A stretch of DNA of 64,000 nt, taken from Streptomyces sp. NA04227. GTDB lineage: Bacteria > Actinomycetota > Actinomycetes > Streptomycetales > Streptomycetaceae. The notes under the pieces were generated by a model. That model saw nothing but the letters and a program-made list of their open reading frames with translations, was not told where the DNA came from and did not search any database. The stretch is from NCBI RefSeq assembly GCF_013364195.1, contig NZ_CP054918.1, positions 1,038,501-1,102,500 on the forward strand, in the 5' to 3' direction. The position numbers were made by a program, and so were the translations under genes. This document shows, one piece after another, positions 44,750 to 53,311 of the stretch (position 1 is the first letter of the stretch; every line of letters starts with the position of its first letter).

Positions 44750-46078
44750 TCAGGAAGCGGCGTCGAACTCCCTGGCCACCTGCGGAACGGCCTCGAGGAC
44801 CGTCCCGTAGTGGTCGAGCGTGCCCATGTCGGTGAGCTTCTGGTCGGCGCCGCGGGCCGTCAACTGGCCTTGGCAGTGCAGGGAGTTGGCGTACGGGACG
44901 TCCTTGTCGCCCGGTGCGTGGAACAGGTGCACCGGGACGTCGGGCCGCCAGTCACAGGTGTTGTCCATCTCCGTGAGCTTTTCCCGCAGCTCCCCGGTGG
45001 GGGTGCGGATCTTTCGCAGAAAGTCCTCGGTGAACAGGTCCTTGGAGGTCTTTGGCAGTGCGGCCGCGATCTGCGGCGCCTTGTGGTTGCCGTCGAAGAG
45101 GGTCTCGATCTCCTTGCCGTACGGGGCACGGAAGGCCTCGTCGGGTTTCTCGTAGAGGCCGTACAGCCTGTTCCACGCGGTGCTGAAGTAGGCCAGGTAG
45201 AGCGACGAACGGGCGACCTTGTCGTCGGCCGCGGCGGCCTCGAAGCCACTGAGGTCGAACGGTCCGGCGATCGGGGCCAGGGCGGCCGGCCGGAAGTACG
45301 GGTCGACGCCGTCGTGCAGGGCGCGGCCGACCAGCATCGTGGCGGGCCCGCCCTGCGAGAAGCCGCTGATGAACACGCGCCGGCCGACGTCGCGGCCGTC
45401 TCGCCGGGCGAACTCCCGGGCGGCGCGCAGGGCGTCGACCGAGGCGGTCACGGTCGCCTTCGGGTGGCCGTAGGGGTGGATTCCGGGGCCCTTGCCCAGG
45501 CCCAGGTAGTCCGGGGCGGACACCGCGCGGCCGGTCGAGGCGAACAGCAGGGCGGCGGCCCGGTCGGCGGACTCGTCGTTCACCGAGGCGACTTCGCCCC
45601 GGTACACCTCGGTGCCGTGCAGCCAGGACACGGCCCGCAGTTCGCGTGCGTCGTTCTTGGGCAGTACGACGAGTTGGCTGGCCGTGGTGGGTTCGCCGTC
45701 GGTGCCGACGGTGCGGTACACGATCCGGTGAGCGCGGACGCCGTGGCGGACCTGCGCCGGGTCCATGCCGGTCCCGGTCAGCAGGGCGGCGACCTGTTCG
45801 GCGTCCAGGTCCGCGACGGGCGTCGCCGAGACGATCTCGCCGCGCTCCCCGGACTTCCCTTCACCCGGCGGCTGGTGGGTGGCCGAAGGGCCTGGCGGTT
45901 TGTCGCGCGTTTCGTTGTGCGTTTGGTTGTGCGTTTCGTTGTGCTGTTCGTTGCTCCCTTCGTCGCCGCAGCCGGTCGCGAGGAGCGCGGTGAGGGCGCA
46001 GGTCAGGGCGAGGGCGGCGGTCGCGGATGCGCGTACGGCGGTCTTCGGACGGCGTGTTGAACGCTGGTGAATGATCAT
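44750..46078 (-). CDS. Secreted lipoprotein lipase/esterase (alpha/beta hydrolase)
   Basis: 442 aa. Signal peptide with lipobox LLATGCG, the lipidated Cys near residue 38. A linker with Asn-His-Glu/Gln-Thr repeats (HNETHNQTHNETRD) and Pro-Ser follows. The catalytic domain (about 85-440) has GFSQGG (nucleophile Ser, about 255) and PVHLFHAPGDKDVPY near 390, as in PF03583-type secretory lipases, and HG in WLHGTEVYRG that could supply the oxyanion loop. ATG 46078 is chosen to yield the signal peptide. Substrate unknown; extracellular triglyceride or ester. Convergent with GH15, separated by a strong hairpin. Confidence 0.88.
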   Translation of the reverse strand: MIIHQRSTRRPKTAVRASATAALALTCALTALLATGCGDEGSNEQHNETHNQTHNETRDKPPGPSATHQPPGEGKSGERGEIVSATPVADLDAEQVAALLTGTGMDPAQVRHGVRAHRIVYRTVGTDGEPTTASQLVVLPKNDARELRAVSWLHGTEVYRGEVASVNDESADRAAALLFASTGRAVSAPDYLGLGKGPGIHPYGHPKATVTASVDALRAAREFARRDGRDVGRRVFISGFSQGGPATMLVGRALHDGVDPYFRPAALAPIAGPFDLSGFEAAAADDKVARSSLYLAYFSTAWNRLYGLYEKPDEAFRAPYGKEIETLFDGNHKAPQIAAALPKTSKDLFTEDFLRKIRTPTGELREKLTEMDNTCDWRPDVPVHLFHAPGDKDVPYANSLHCQGQLTARGADQKLTDMGTLDHYGTVLEAVPQVAREFDAAS

Positions 46079-46148
46079 GGTGCGACTCTGCCGTTCCAGG
46101 CGCCTTCGGCACACTGGGGCAGCCGCCCGAGTCGACAGGGGGTTGGCC

Positions 46149-47339
46149 CTACCTCCGGGCCGGTCGCGGAGGTTCCGCTTGGCCGGTCAACTCGTCGTAG
46201 ACACTGAGTACTTGGGCGACCATGTCGTCCTCGGTGGGCCAACTCCGGGTCTGCGTACGTGCGGTGAGCCTGAGGGCTGCGCGGCGGCGCGGCTCACAGA
46301 GCAGGGCGGTGACCGCGGCCGCCAGCGCGCCCGGGTCGTCCGGAGGCACCAACTCCGCTGCCGCGCCGACCAGTTCACTCATCCCCGGGGAGGCCGCGAC
46401 CACCAGCGGCACCTGGGCGAGCAGTGCTTCCCGGGCGAGGACCGAGGGCACCTCGCGGCTGTGCGGTACGAGGACGACGTCCGCCGCGGCGAGCAGCTCC
46501 CGGACATCCGTGCGGCGACCGAGCAGCCGTACCGGCAGGTCCTCGCGCGCGATACGCCGCTGGAGCGCGGCCCACAGCGGGCCCTCCCCCGCGACGAGGA
46601 GCAGTGGCTGCGGCGCCAGGGGGCGCCAGAGTCCGGCCGCGTCGAGGAGCGTGTCGTGCCCTCGGCCCGCCTGGAGGGCGGCCACGGTCAGGAGCAACGG
46701 GCGGCCCACGGCGCCCAGTTCGGCCCGGGTCTTCTCGGCGTCGGTGCGCTGCTCGGCCTCGGTGCGCTGCCGCGCGAGGGACGGCTCGGCGGGTTCCGGG
46801 ACGTGCGGGTCGGCGGGCTCGGCGCCGGGGAAGGCCGCGAGCGAACCGAGGCGTGCGTCGCGCGCGCCCCGGGCGCGGGCCCGGTCCACGAGTTCCGGCG
46901 AGGTGGCCAGGACGACCGAGGCCGCACGGGCGACCCTGCGCTCCATGAGCTGCTGGAGCCGGGCCCTGGCGCCGCTCGACGGAGCCCCGGCGTGCCAGGT
47001 GACCACCATCGGCACGGTGCGCGCGCCGAGCGCGAGCCGGGCCCTGGCCGCCGCGTGCAGTCCGTGCGCGTGCACCAGGTCGGCCGTGGCACAGGCCTGC
47101 CGCAGCGCGGCGAGCGCCGCCGGGTCGCCACGCCGGGGCACCGGCACATGCCGCGCCCCCAAGTCACCGAAGCGGTGCAGGAGTTCGGCCTCGCGCGGCG
47201 CGCACACCGTGACGCTCACCCCGCGCGCCACCAGACCGCCCACCAGCGCACGCACCTGCGCCCCACTGCCCGCGCTGCGACCGCCGAGCACCTGCACGGT
47301 GTGCAACGGCGCGGTGCCGCGCGGCGCGACGGTGCTCAC
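46149..47339 (-). CDS. GT4 glycosyltransferase
   Basis: 396-aa cytoplasmic enzyme. N-half: VQVLGGRSAGSGAQVRALVG (GSG loop) and DLVHAHGLHA. C-half: LLTVAALQAGRGHDTLLDAA, then SREVPSVLAREALLAQVPLV where the second Glu of EX7E is present (E-V-P-S-V-L-A-R-E). GTG 47339 has GAGGA 9 nt upstream; the frame stays open upstream to 47606 across the YDx-type repeat (47403-47483), which is probably not part of the protein. In mycobacteria and corynebacteria this interval has steA/steB; here it has this GT. Sugar donor and target unknown. Confidence 0.85.
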   Translation of the reverse strand: MSTVAPRGTAPLHTVQVLGGRSAGSGAQVRALVGGLVARGVSVTVCAPREAELLHRFGDLGARHVPVPRRGDPAALAALRQACATADLVHAHGLHAAARARLALGARTVPMVVTWHAGAPSSGARARLQQLMERRVARAASVVLATSPELVDRARARGARDARLGSLAAFPGAEPADPHVPEPAEPSLARQRTEAEQRTDAEKTRAELGAVGRPLLLTVAALQAGRGHDTLLDAAGLWRPLAPQPLLLVAGEGPLWAALQRRIAREDLPVRLLGRRTDVRELLAAADVVLVPHSREVPSVLAREALLAQVPLVVAASPGMSELVGAAAELVPPDDPGALAAAVTALLCEPRRRAALRLTARTQTRSWPTEDDMVAQVLSVYDELTGQAEPPRPARR

Positions 47340-47692
47340 TGGGCGCTGTTCCTCGTTTCGTGGGCCGCCCGGCCCGGGGACGGGACCGACGGCAGGCGCT
47401 GGTACGACAGATACGACGGGTACGACAGATGCGACGGATATGACACGGACAACGCGTACGACTCCTACGACCCGTACGACACGGCAGGACCGGCCGGGGA
47501 CGGCATTTGGGCCCGTGGGCACAGAATGCCAGGCCCAGGCGGTCACCGGGGCGTCATGGCGGAGTCGCGACCGCGTCCCCGGGGTGAGCGCAGGGTGTCG
47601 CTCCACCTGAAAGGGGGAAGCGGGAACGGACGTTGACGGACGGCGGCGCGGTGCTGCGGCGGAGCCGGAGCTCCCCGCGCCGGGACAGCTCG
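47340..47692. other. Interval upstream of the GT gene
   Basis: 353 bp with the 9-bp tandem array 47403-47483 and no supported gene. The recN 3' end borders it at 47693. Confidence 0.6.
47403..47483. repeat. 9-bp tandem array (9 units)
   Basis: Nine consecutive 9-mers built on TACGACNNN, the first, third, seventh, eighth and ninth closest to consensus. On the + strand it would encode Tyr-Asp-X repeats; on the minus strand Val-rich. No ribosome site or codon bias supports translation. Confidence 0.85.
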
Positions 47693-49423
47693 TCAGGCGT
47701 CGGACCGCGCCGCGGCGAGCAGTTCCTCCGCGTGGGCACGGGCCGTTTCGGAGTCCTCCTGGCCGGCCAGCATGCGCGAGAGTTCGCGTACGCGCTCCTC
47801 GCCGTCGAGGACCTTCACCCCGGACCGGGTCACCGAACCGTCGTTGGTCTTCTCGACCAGCAACTGCCGGTCGGCGAAGGCGGCGACCTGGGGAAGGTGG
47901 GTGACCACGACGACCTGCGCGGACTTGGCGAGGCGGGCGAGCCGCCTGCCGATCTCGACCGCCGCCTTGCCGCCGACGCCCGCGTCCACCTCGTCGAAGA
48001 GATAGGTGGGTACCGGGTCGGTGCCCGCGAACACCACCTCGACGGCGAGCATCACCCGGGACAGCTCACCGCCCGAGGCGCCCTTGGCGATCGGCCGGGG
48101 CGGCGCGCCGGGGTGCGGGGCGAGCAGCAGCTCGACCTCGTCGACCCCGCTCGGGCCGTAGGCGACCGTCCTGCCGTCGACCTCCACGCCGTCCGGTGCC
48201 TCGGTCTGGCGGAGCTCGAAGGAGACCCTGGCGTGCGGCATGGCCAGGGAGGCGAGTTCCTCGGTGACGGCCGCCGCGAAGCGTTCCGCGGCCGCCCGGC
48301 GCACCTGGGTCAACTCCTGTGCCAGGGCGCCGAGTTCGCCGTGCAGTGCGTCGCGTTCGGCGGCGAGTTCGCCGATCCGGTCGTCGTCCGAGTCGAGTTC
48401 GCCCAGGCGGGCCGCGCTCTGCTCGGCCCAGGTGAGGACGGCCGTGATGTCCTCGCCGTACTTGCGGGTCAACTGGCCGAGCGCGGCCCGGCGTTCCTCC
48501 ACCGCCGCGAGCCGCAGCGGGTCGGCGTCCAAGTCGTCGGCGTATCCGGCGAGTTCACCGGCCACGTCCCCGAGCAGGATGCCGATCTCGCCGATGCGGT
48601 CGGCCAGGTCGGCGAGCGAGGGGTCGTGCGAGCGGACCGCCTCGACGGCCCGGTGGGCGCCCGCGACCAGCGTGTTGGCGTCGACGCCCTCGGGGTCCTC
48701 GGGGTTGCCCGCCAGCGCCGCGTGGGCGGCGGTGGCGGCGGAGGCGAGTGCCTCGGCGTGGCCGAGCCGCTCGGCCTCGGCGGCCAGTTCGGTGTCCTCG
48801 CCGGGGCGTGGCTCGACGGCGGCGATCTCCTCCAGGCCGAACCGCAGATGGTCGGCCTCCTGCGCGCGCTCGCGGGCCCGGGTGGTGATCTCGTCGAGTT
48901 CCCCGGTGACGGTGCGCAGCCGGCGGTAGGCCGCCGTGTACTTGGCGAGCGGCCCGGTCACCGCGTCGCCCGCGTACCGGTCGAGCGCCTGCCGCTGGCG
49001 GGAGAGCTTCAACAGGCCCTGCTGGTCGGTCTGGCCGTGCACGGCCACGAGTTCGTCGGCGAGTTCGCCGAGTACGCCGACGGGCACCGAGCGCCCGCCG
49101 AGATGGGCGCGGGAGCGGCCCTCGGCGGAGACGGTTCTGCTGATCAGCAGCGAGCCGTCGTCGAGTTCGGCACCGGCCTCCTCGGCACGCACCGCGGCCG
49201 CCGCGCCCTCGGGCACGGTGATCCGGCCCTCGACCACGGCCGACTTCGCGCCGATCCGCACCAGGGCGGGGTCGGCGCGGCCGCCGAGGAGCAGCCCAAG
49301 GCTGGTCACGACCATCGTCTTGCCCGCCCCGGTCTCACCGGTGACGGCGGTGAATCCGGGCGACAATTCGACGACCGCGTCGTCGATGACTCCGAGCGAC
49401 CGTATCCGCATCTCCTCCAACAC
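47693..49423 (-). CDS. recN: DNA repair protein RecN
   Basis: 576-aa SMC-like ATPase for double-strand break repair. N-terminal VTGETGAGKTMVVTSLGLLL (Walker A, about residue 27), a central coiled coil (about 155-360) and the C-terminal LSRVMLAVEVVF (signature LSxG/E-like GGELSR) with FDEVDAGVGG (Walker B) and VTHLPQVAAFAD. GTG 49423 has AAGG 8 nt upstream; GTG 49429 is an alternative. It is in the tlyA-nadK-recN order seen in mycobacteria; the 169-bp gap before it holds a weak hairpin. Confidence 0.95.
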   Translation of the reverse strand: MLEEMRIRSLGVIDDAVVELSPGFTAVTGETGAGKTMVVTSLGLLLGGRADPALVRIGAKSAVVEGRITVPEGAAAAVRAEEAGAELDDGSLLISRTVSAEGRSRAHLGGRSVPVGVLGELADELVAVHGQTDQQGLLKLSRQRQALDRYAGDAVTGPLAKYTAAYRRLRTVTGELDEITTRARERAQEADHLRFGLEEIAAVEPRPGEDTELAAEAERLGHAEALASAATAAHAALAGNPEDPEGVDANTLVAGAHRAVEAVRSHDPSLADLADRIGEIGILLGDVAGELAGYADDLDADPLRLAAVEERRAALGQLTRKYGEDITAVLTWAEQSAARLGELDSDDDRIGELAAERDALHGELGALAQELTQVRRAAAERFAAAVTEELASLAMPHARVSFELRQTEAPDGVEVDGRTVAYGPSGVDEVELLLAPHPGAPPRPIAKGASGGELSRVMLAVEVVFAGTDPVPTYLFDEVDAGVGGKAAVEIGRRLARLAKSAQVVVVTHLPQVAAFADRQLLVEKTNDGSVTRSGVKVLDGEERVRELSRMLAGQEDSETARAHAEELLAAARSDA

Positions 49424-49520
49424 GGACACGACCTTACGAGGTCCGGCGCCCGCTGTGCGACGGGCCCCGGGCTACGGGTACGAAGACGCAGGTGACGGCC
49501 GTGCGCACGGGAGGGGGGTC

Positions 49521-49540
49521 ACCCGCCTGAGTGGGCGGGT
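49521..49540 (-). terminator. Weak hairpin after NAD kinase
   Basis: ACCCGCC (49521-49527) pairs with GGCGGGT (49534-49540). About 53 nt past the NAD kinase stop. Could attenuate read-through into recN. Confidence 0.3.
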
Positions 49541-49592
49541 CCCGACCGGGCGGCGGCGAGCGCCTCGTCCCGGCGACGTACCTCCGTGCCGT

Positions 49593-50498
49593 CTACTGCG
49601 GCGCCCCGCGCCAGCCCGACACCGGCAGCGCGAACTTGGCGACGAGCCGGTCGGTGAACGAGGCGTGGTGCAACCGTGCGAGGCGTACCGGGACGGCGCC
49701 CCGGCGTACCTCCACCCGCGCCCCGGCGGGCAGTTCGACGGTACGGCGCCCGTCGCACCACAGCACGCCGTGCGGGGTGTGCGGCTGGACCTCCACGGCG
49801 AGCACCGAATCGGGCGAGGTGACCAGGGGCTTGGCGAACAGGGCGTGCGCGCTGATCGGGACCATCAGGAGGGCCTCGACCTCCGGCCAGACCACGGGTC
49901 CGCCCGCGGAGAAGGCGTACGCGGTCGAACCGGTGGGCGTCGCGCAGACGATTCCGTCGCAGCCGAAGCCGGACACCGGCCGCCCGTCGATCTCCAGGAC
50001 GACTTCGAGTATCCGCTCGGGCGAGACCTTCTGCACCGCGGCCTCGTTCAGCGCCCAGTCCCGGTGGACCACATCGCCGTTGCTGTGCACGACGATGTCG
50101 ACGGTCATCCGCTCCTCCACCTCGTAGGCGCGGCTGACCACCCGGTCGACCACCTTGTCGAGGTCGTCGCGTTCGGCCTCGGCGAGGAAGCCGACCCGGC
50201 CGAGGTTCACCCCGAGCATCGGCACCCCGGAGGCGCGGGCGAATTCGGCGCCGCGCAGCAGGGTGCCGTCGCCGCCGAGAACGATGAGCAGTTCACAGCC
50301 GTCCAGGGCCCCGGGGGTCGCCTCGGCGACGAGTTCGACACTGGCCGGCAGCGGCAGATCGCACGCCTCCGACTCCAGTACGCGCACGCCGAGCCCGGAA
50401 CGCAGCAGTCCCTGGACCACGAGTTCGGCGCTGCGGACGGCCGCCCGCCGTCCGGTGTGGGCGAGCAGGAATACGGTACGAGCTCGGTTCTCGGTCAA
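49593..50498 (-). CDS. nadK: NAD kinase
   Basis: 301-aa enzyme phosphorylating NAD to NADP. Key motif LIVLGGDGTLLRGAEFARA (GGDGT, about residue 70) and GFLAEAERDDLD; the second motif is GIVCATPTGSTAYAFSAGGP near 185. The TTG start at 50498 overlaps the tlyA stop (TTGA) with GGAGG 7 nt upstream, an uncommon but well-placed start. Second in tlyA-nadK. Together with pnuC and nadR it extends the NAD theme of this window. Confidence 0.96.
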   Translation of the reverse strand: MTENRARTVFLLAHTGRRAAVRSAELVVQGLLRSGLGVRVLESEACDLPLPASVELVAEATPGALDGCELLIVLGGDGTLLRGAEFARASGVPMLGVNLGRVGFLAEAERDDLDKVVDRVVSRAYEVEERMTVDIVVHSNGDVVHRDWALNEAAVQKVSPERILEVVLEIDGRPVSGFGCDGIVCATPTGSTAYAFSAGGPVVWPEVEALLMVPISAHALFAKPLVTSPDSVLAVEVQPHTPHGVLWCDGRRTVELPAGARVEVRRGAVPVRLARLHHASFTDRLVAKFALPVSGWRGAPQ

Positions 50499-51310
50499 CG
50501 TGGCCCCTCCGCGACGGCACGGTCAACGTCTGCCGGGTCCAGCTCGGGAGCACCGGCGCACAGCCACAAAAAGTACTCGACGTTGCCGGAGGGACCGGGC
50601 AGCGGGCTGGCCGTCACGCCTCGCACTCCGAGCCCAAGTGCCCAGGCCTGCTGGGCGACTTGGCGTACCGCCTCGGCCCGCAGCTCGGGACTGCGTACGA
50701 CACCGCCGCTGCCCAGCCGCTCCCGGCCCACCTCGAACTGCGGCTTCACCATCAGCACCAGATCGGCGTCCGGGGCGACGCAGCGCACCAGGGCGGGCAG
50801 CACCAGACCGAGCGGGATGAAGGAGAGGTCGCCGACGACCAGGTCCACCGGGACCGCGCCGATGTCCGCCAGCGTGAGCTCGCGCACGTTCGTACGGTCC
50901 TTGACCGTCACCCGGTCGTCGCTCTGCAGGGACCAGGCGAGCTGTCCGTAGCCGACGTCCACCGCGACCACATGGGCCGCCCCCGCGCGCAGCAGAACGT
51001 CCGTGAAGCCGCCCGTGGACGCGCCCGCGTCGAGCGCGCGCCGCCCGGGGACGACGAGCCCGCGGGGGACGAAGGCCGCGAGGGCGCCCGCGAGTTTGTG
51101 CCCGCCGCGCGAGACGTACTCCGGGTCGTCGTCGTCCTTGGTGACCACGATCGCGGCGCTGGTCTCCACCTGGGTGGCCGACTTGCTCGCGGTGGTGCCG
51201 CCGACGGTGACCCGTCCCGCGGCGATCAGCTGGGCGGCGTGCTCGCGTGAGCGGGCGAGCTTCCGGCGGACCAGCTCGGCGTCGAGGCGGCGGCGTGCCA
51301 CTCCTGCCAC
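50495..51310 (-). CDS. tlyA: rRNA 2'-O-methyltransferase TlyA
   Basis: 271 aa. N-terminal S4 domain (RRRLDAELVRRKLARSREHA; residues 6-65) then a Rossmann methyltransferase fold with ALDAGASTGGFTDVLLRAGA (SAM motif, about 92) and the catalytic K-D-K-E set in KD of VTVKDRTNVREL, DLSFIPLGLVLP and KPQFEVG. It methylates cytidines of 16S and/or 23S rRNA. GTG 51310 has AGGAG 11 nt upstream. Orthologous in place to Rv1694. Confidence 0.95.
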   Translation of the reverse strand: MAGVARRRLDAELVRRKLARSREHAAQLIAAGRVTVGGTTASKSATQVETSAAIVVTKDDDDPEYVSRGGHKLAGALAAFVPRGLVVPGRRALDAGASTGGFTDVLLRAGAAHVVAVDVGYGQLAWSLQSDDRVTVKDRTNVRELTLADIGAVPVDLVVGDLSFIPLGLVLPALVRCVAPDADLVLMVKPQFEVGRERLGSGGVVRSPELRAEAVRQVAQQAWALGLGVRGVTASPLPGPSGNVEYFLWLCAGAPELDPADVDRAVAEGPR

Positions 51311-51375
51311 GTTCGGTTCAGCTCCTGTGTCCGTGCCCGGGTTGCCCCGGCCTGGCGTGTCCCGGATTCCGGCTG

Positions 51376-51870
51376 TCAGCGGCCGTGTCCGTGCGGCGGG
51401 GGTCCCGGTGCGGGCGGCCCCGGCCTGCTGTCGAGGGCGGTCAGGGTGTCCCGCAGTCCGCGGTGCACATCCTCGTACACCGCCAGATGGTCGTCGGTGC
51501 CGAGGTGGTCCGCGTCGCCCAGCCGGGCGAGGTGCGTATCGACCTCGGCGTTCCCCGTCTGCTGCCGTTCCACGTCGAGCGGCGCGGGGGCCGATGGATC
51601 GTACTCCGGCTCGGCGGGGAGCTGCGGCTCGGCCCCGGTCGGGGAATCGGATTCGGCCGGTGACTCGGATCTGGCCGGTGACTCGTGACCGGCCGCCTCG
51701 GGACCCGGGCCCGCCGCCGTGTCCGTGTCCGTACCCATGCCCGTGCCGGAGTGCACCTCCGCGTCCGAGCCCGGGTGCGCCGACGCGTCCGCGGCTACGT
51801 GCCCGCCCGCGTGCGCGCCGGGGAGCGTGCCTGTCTCCGGCCGGTCCGGGCTCGCCATGGTGTCGCTCAT
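51376..51870 (-). CDS. Small conserved protein upstream of tlyA
   Basis: 164 aa. The first ~100 residues are Pro/Ser/Glu/Ala-rich and low-complexity. A conserved motif occupies about 107-145: NAEVDTHLARLGDADHLGTD then HLAVYEDVHRGLRDTLTALD. In M. tuberculosis a small conserved protein (Rv1693) occupies the same place before tlyA. No function known. The ATG at 51870 has no ribosome site, and a TAGCGT sits 7 nt upstream, as expected for a leaderless transcript. Shares the symmetric promoter region with the SCP2 gene. Confidence 0.7.
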   Translation of the reverse strand: MSDTMASPDRPETGTLPGAHAGGHVAADASAHPGSDAEVHSGTGMGTDTDTAAGPGPEAAGHESPARSESPAESDSPTGAEPQLPAEPEYDPSAPAPLDVERQQTGNAEVDTHLARLGDADHLGTDDHLAVYEDVHRGLRDTLTALDSRPGPPAPGPPPHGHGR

Positions 51871-51875
51871 GCCCA

Positions 51876-51905
51876 GACGCTACCGCGCGGGGCTGCGGTA
51901 GCGTC
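51876..51905. promoter_or_regulatory. Symmetric divergent promoter
   Basis: Perfect 11-bp inverted repeat (51876-51886, GACGCTACCGC; complement 51895-51905). Each arm contains TAGCGT facing outward, with GACGCT 17 nt behind it, positioned about 7 nt before the start codons of 51870 (minus) and 51913 (plus). Suggests two overlapping leaderless promoters. Confidence 0.55.
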
Positions 51906-51912
51906 GAGCGCG

Positions 51913-52260
51913 ATGGCCACGATCGAGGAGTGCCGGGCCGCGCTGGAGCGGCTCTCGGACAGCATGGCCGCGGCCAAGGGCGCCGCGGGCCGGGCCGCCG
52001 CGCTGGACCGCTCGCTGAGCTGCCACCTCACCGACCTCGACATGAGCCTGCTCGGCCGTCTGCGGGCGCGCCGCGTCGACGTGGCCGAAACCGTGCCGGG
52101 GCCGCCGCCCCGAAAGGCGCAGATCCGCCTCGCCACGACCAGCGACGACCTGGTCGCCATGATCGACGGCGAACTCCACTTCGCCAAGGCCTGGGCCTCG
52201 GGCCGGGTGAAGGTGGAGGCGCCCCTACGGGACCTGCTGCGCCTGCGGGGGCTGCTGTGA
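51913..52260 (+). CDS. SCP2 sterol-binding domain protein
   Basis: 115-aa small protein. The SCP2 fold is recognised from HLTDLDMSLLGRLRARRVDV and, in the core, AQIRLATTSDDLVAMIDGEL followed by FAKAWASGRVKVEA, the hydrophobic lipid-binding tunnel region. Residues 1-30 are helical. The ATG has no ribosome site and lies 8 nt from a -10-like TAGCGT, so it may be leaderless. Orthologues are usual near tlyA in streptomycetes. Lipid ligand unknown. Confidence 0.85.
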   Translation: MATIEECRAALERLSDSMAAAKGAAGRAAALDRSLSCHLTDLDMSLLGRLRARRVDVAETVPGPPPRKAQIRLATTSDDLVAMIDGELHFAKAWASGRVKVEAPLRDLLRLRGLL

Positions 52261-52350
52261 ACGGCCCCCTTGGAGCGCCGTGTTGAACGCCGGTTCCACG
52301 CGCTACTCGCTACCCGCTGCCCTCCCCGGTGACCGCTGCCCCGCCGACCG

Positions 52351-53163
52351 TCAGACGCCCTTGCCCACCGCCGCCGTACGCGCCGCGCGCGCCGCGGGCA
52401 CGACCAGCGGGGTCCCGGTCTCCGGATCCTCGATGACCTGGCACCGCAGGCCGAACACCTCCTCGACGAGCTGTGCGGTGACGATGTCGCCGGGCGCGCC
52501 CTCCGCGACGACCCGGCCCTCCCGCAGCGCGATCAGATGGGTGGCGTAACGGGCTGCGTGATTGAGGTCGTGGAGTACGGCCACGAGGGTCCGGCCCTGC
52601 TCCTCGTGCAGTTCGGCGCACAGGTCCAGGACGTCGATCTGGTGCTGGATGTCGAGATAGGTGGTGGGCTCGTCGAGCAGCAGCAGGGGCGTCTGCTGGG
52701 CGAGCGCCATGGCGATCCACACCCGCTGGCGCTGCCCGCCGGAGAGCTCGTCCACCTGCCGCCGGGCGATCGCCTCGACACCGGTGGCGGCCATCGACTC
52801 GCGGACGACCTGCTCGTCCTGGCGGGACCACTGGCGCAGCAGCCCCTGGTGCGGATACCGGCCGCGGGCGACCAGATCGCCGACGGTGATGCCGTCCGGG
52901 GCGATGGAGGACTGCGGCAGCAGACCGAGGGTGCGCGCGGCCTGCTTGGCCGGTACGGACTGGATGACCTGCCCGTCCAGGAGGACCCGCCCCCGGCTCG
53001 GCTTGAGCATCCGGGCCAGCGCGCGCAGCAGGGTCGACTTGCCGCAGGCGTTGGGTCCCACGATGACGGTGAAGGAGTTGTCGGGGATCTGCACCGAGAG
53101 CCGCTCGGCGATGACGCGCTGGTCGTAGCCGAGGGTCACGTCGTCGGCGATCAGCCGGTTCAC
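52351..53163 (-). CDS. Siderophore ABC transporter ATPase (FecE type)
   Basis: 270-aa ATP-binding subunit. Walker A GPNACGKSTLLRALARM (about residue 36), Q-loop LLPQSS, signature LSGGQRQRVWIAMALAQQ, Walker B PLLLLDEPTTYLD and H-loop HDLNHA are all intact. Similar to FepC/FhuC. GTG 53163 has AGGAG 9 nt upstream. Last gene of a permease-permease-ATPase operon under an iron box at 55385-55403. No binding protein adjoins. Confidence 0.94.
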   Translation of the reverse strand: MNRLIADDVTLGYDQRVIAERLSVQIPDNSFTVIVGPNACGKSTLLRALARMLKPSRGRVLLDGQVIQSVPAKQAARTLGLLPQSSIAPDGITVGDLVARGRYPHQGLLRQWSRQDEQVVRESMAATGVEAIARRQVDELSGGQRQRVWIAMALAQQTPLLLLDEPTTYLDIQHQIDVLDLCAELHEEQGRTLVAVLHDLNHAARYATHLIALREGRVVAEGAPGDIVTAQLVEEVFGLRCQVIEDPETGTPLVVPAARAARTAAVGKGV

Positions 53164-53178
53164 TGCGGCACGCTCCTG

Positions 53179-53214
53179 TTCGGGGTCGGGTTCGGGGTCG
53201 GGTTCGGGGTTGGG
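53179..53214. repeat. G-rich 12-bp repeats between permease and ATPase
   Basis: Three near-identical 12-mers TTCGGGGTCGGG, TTCGGGGTCGGG and TTCGGGGTTGGG, continued by GTCGGGG runs to about 53222. G-runs on the + strand (the template strand for this operon) could fold as a quadruplex. Confidence 0.75.
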
Positions 53215-53311
53215 GTCGGGGGGTGTTCGGGACGTAGGGGGCGGTGACGGTGAGCGGCGTACGGGAGGGTCGGCCGAACCCTTGACGGCCGCCCCTCCCC
53301 CGTACGGCCGT

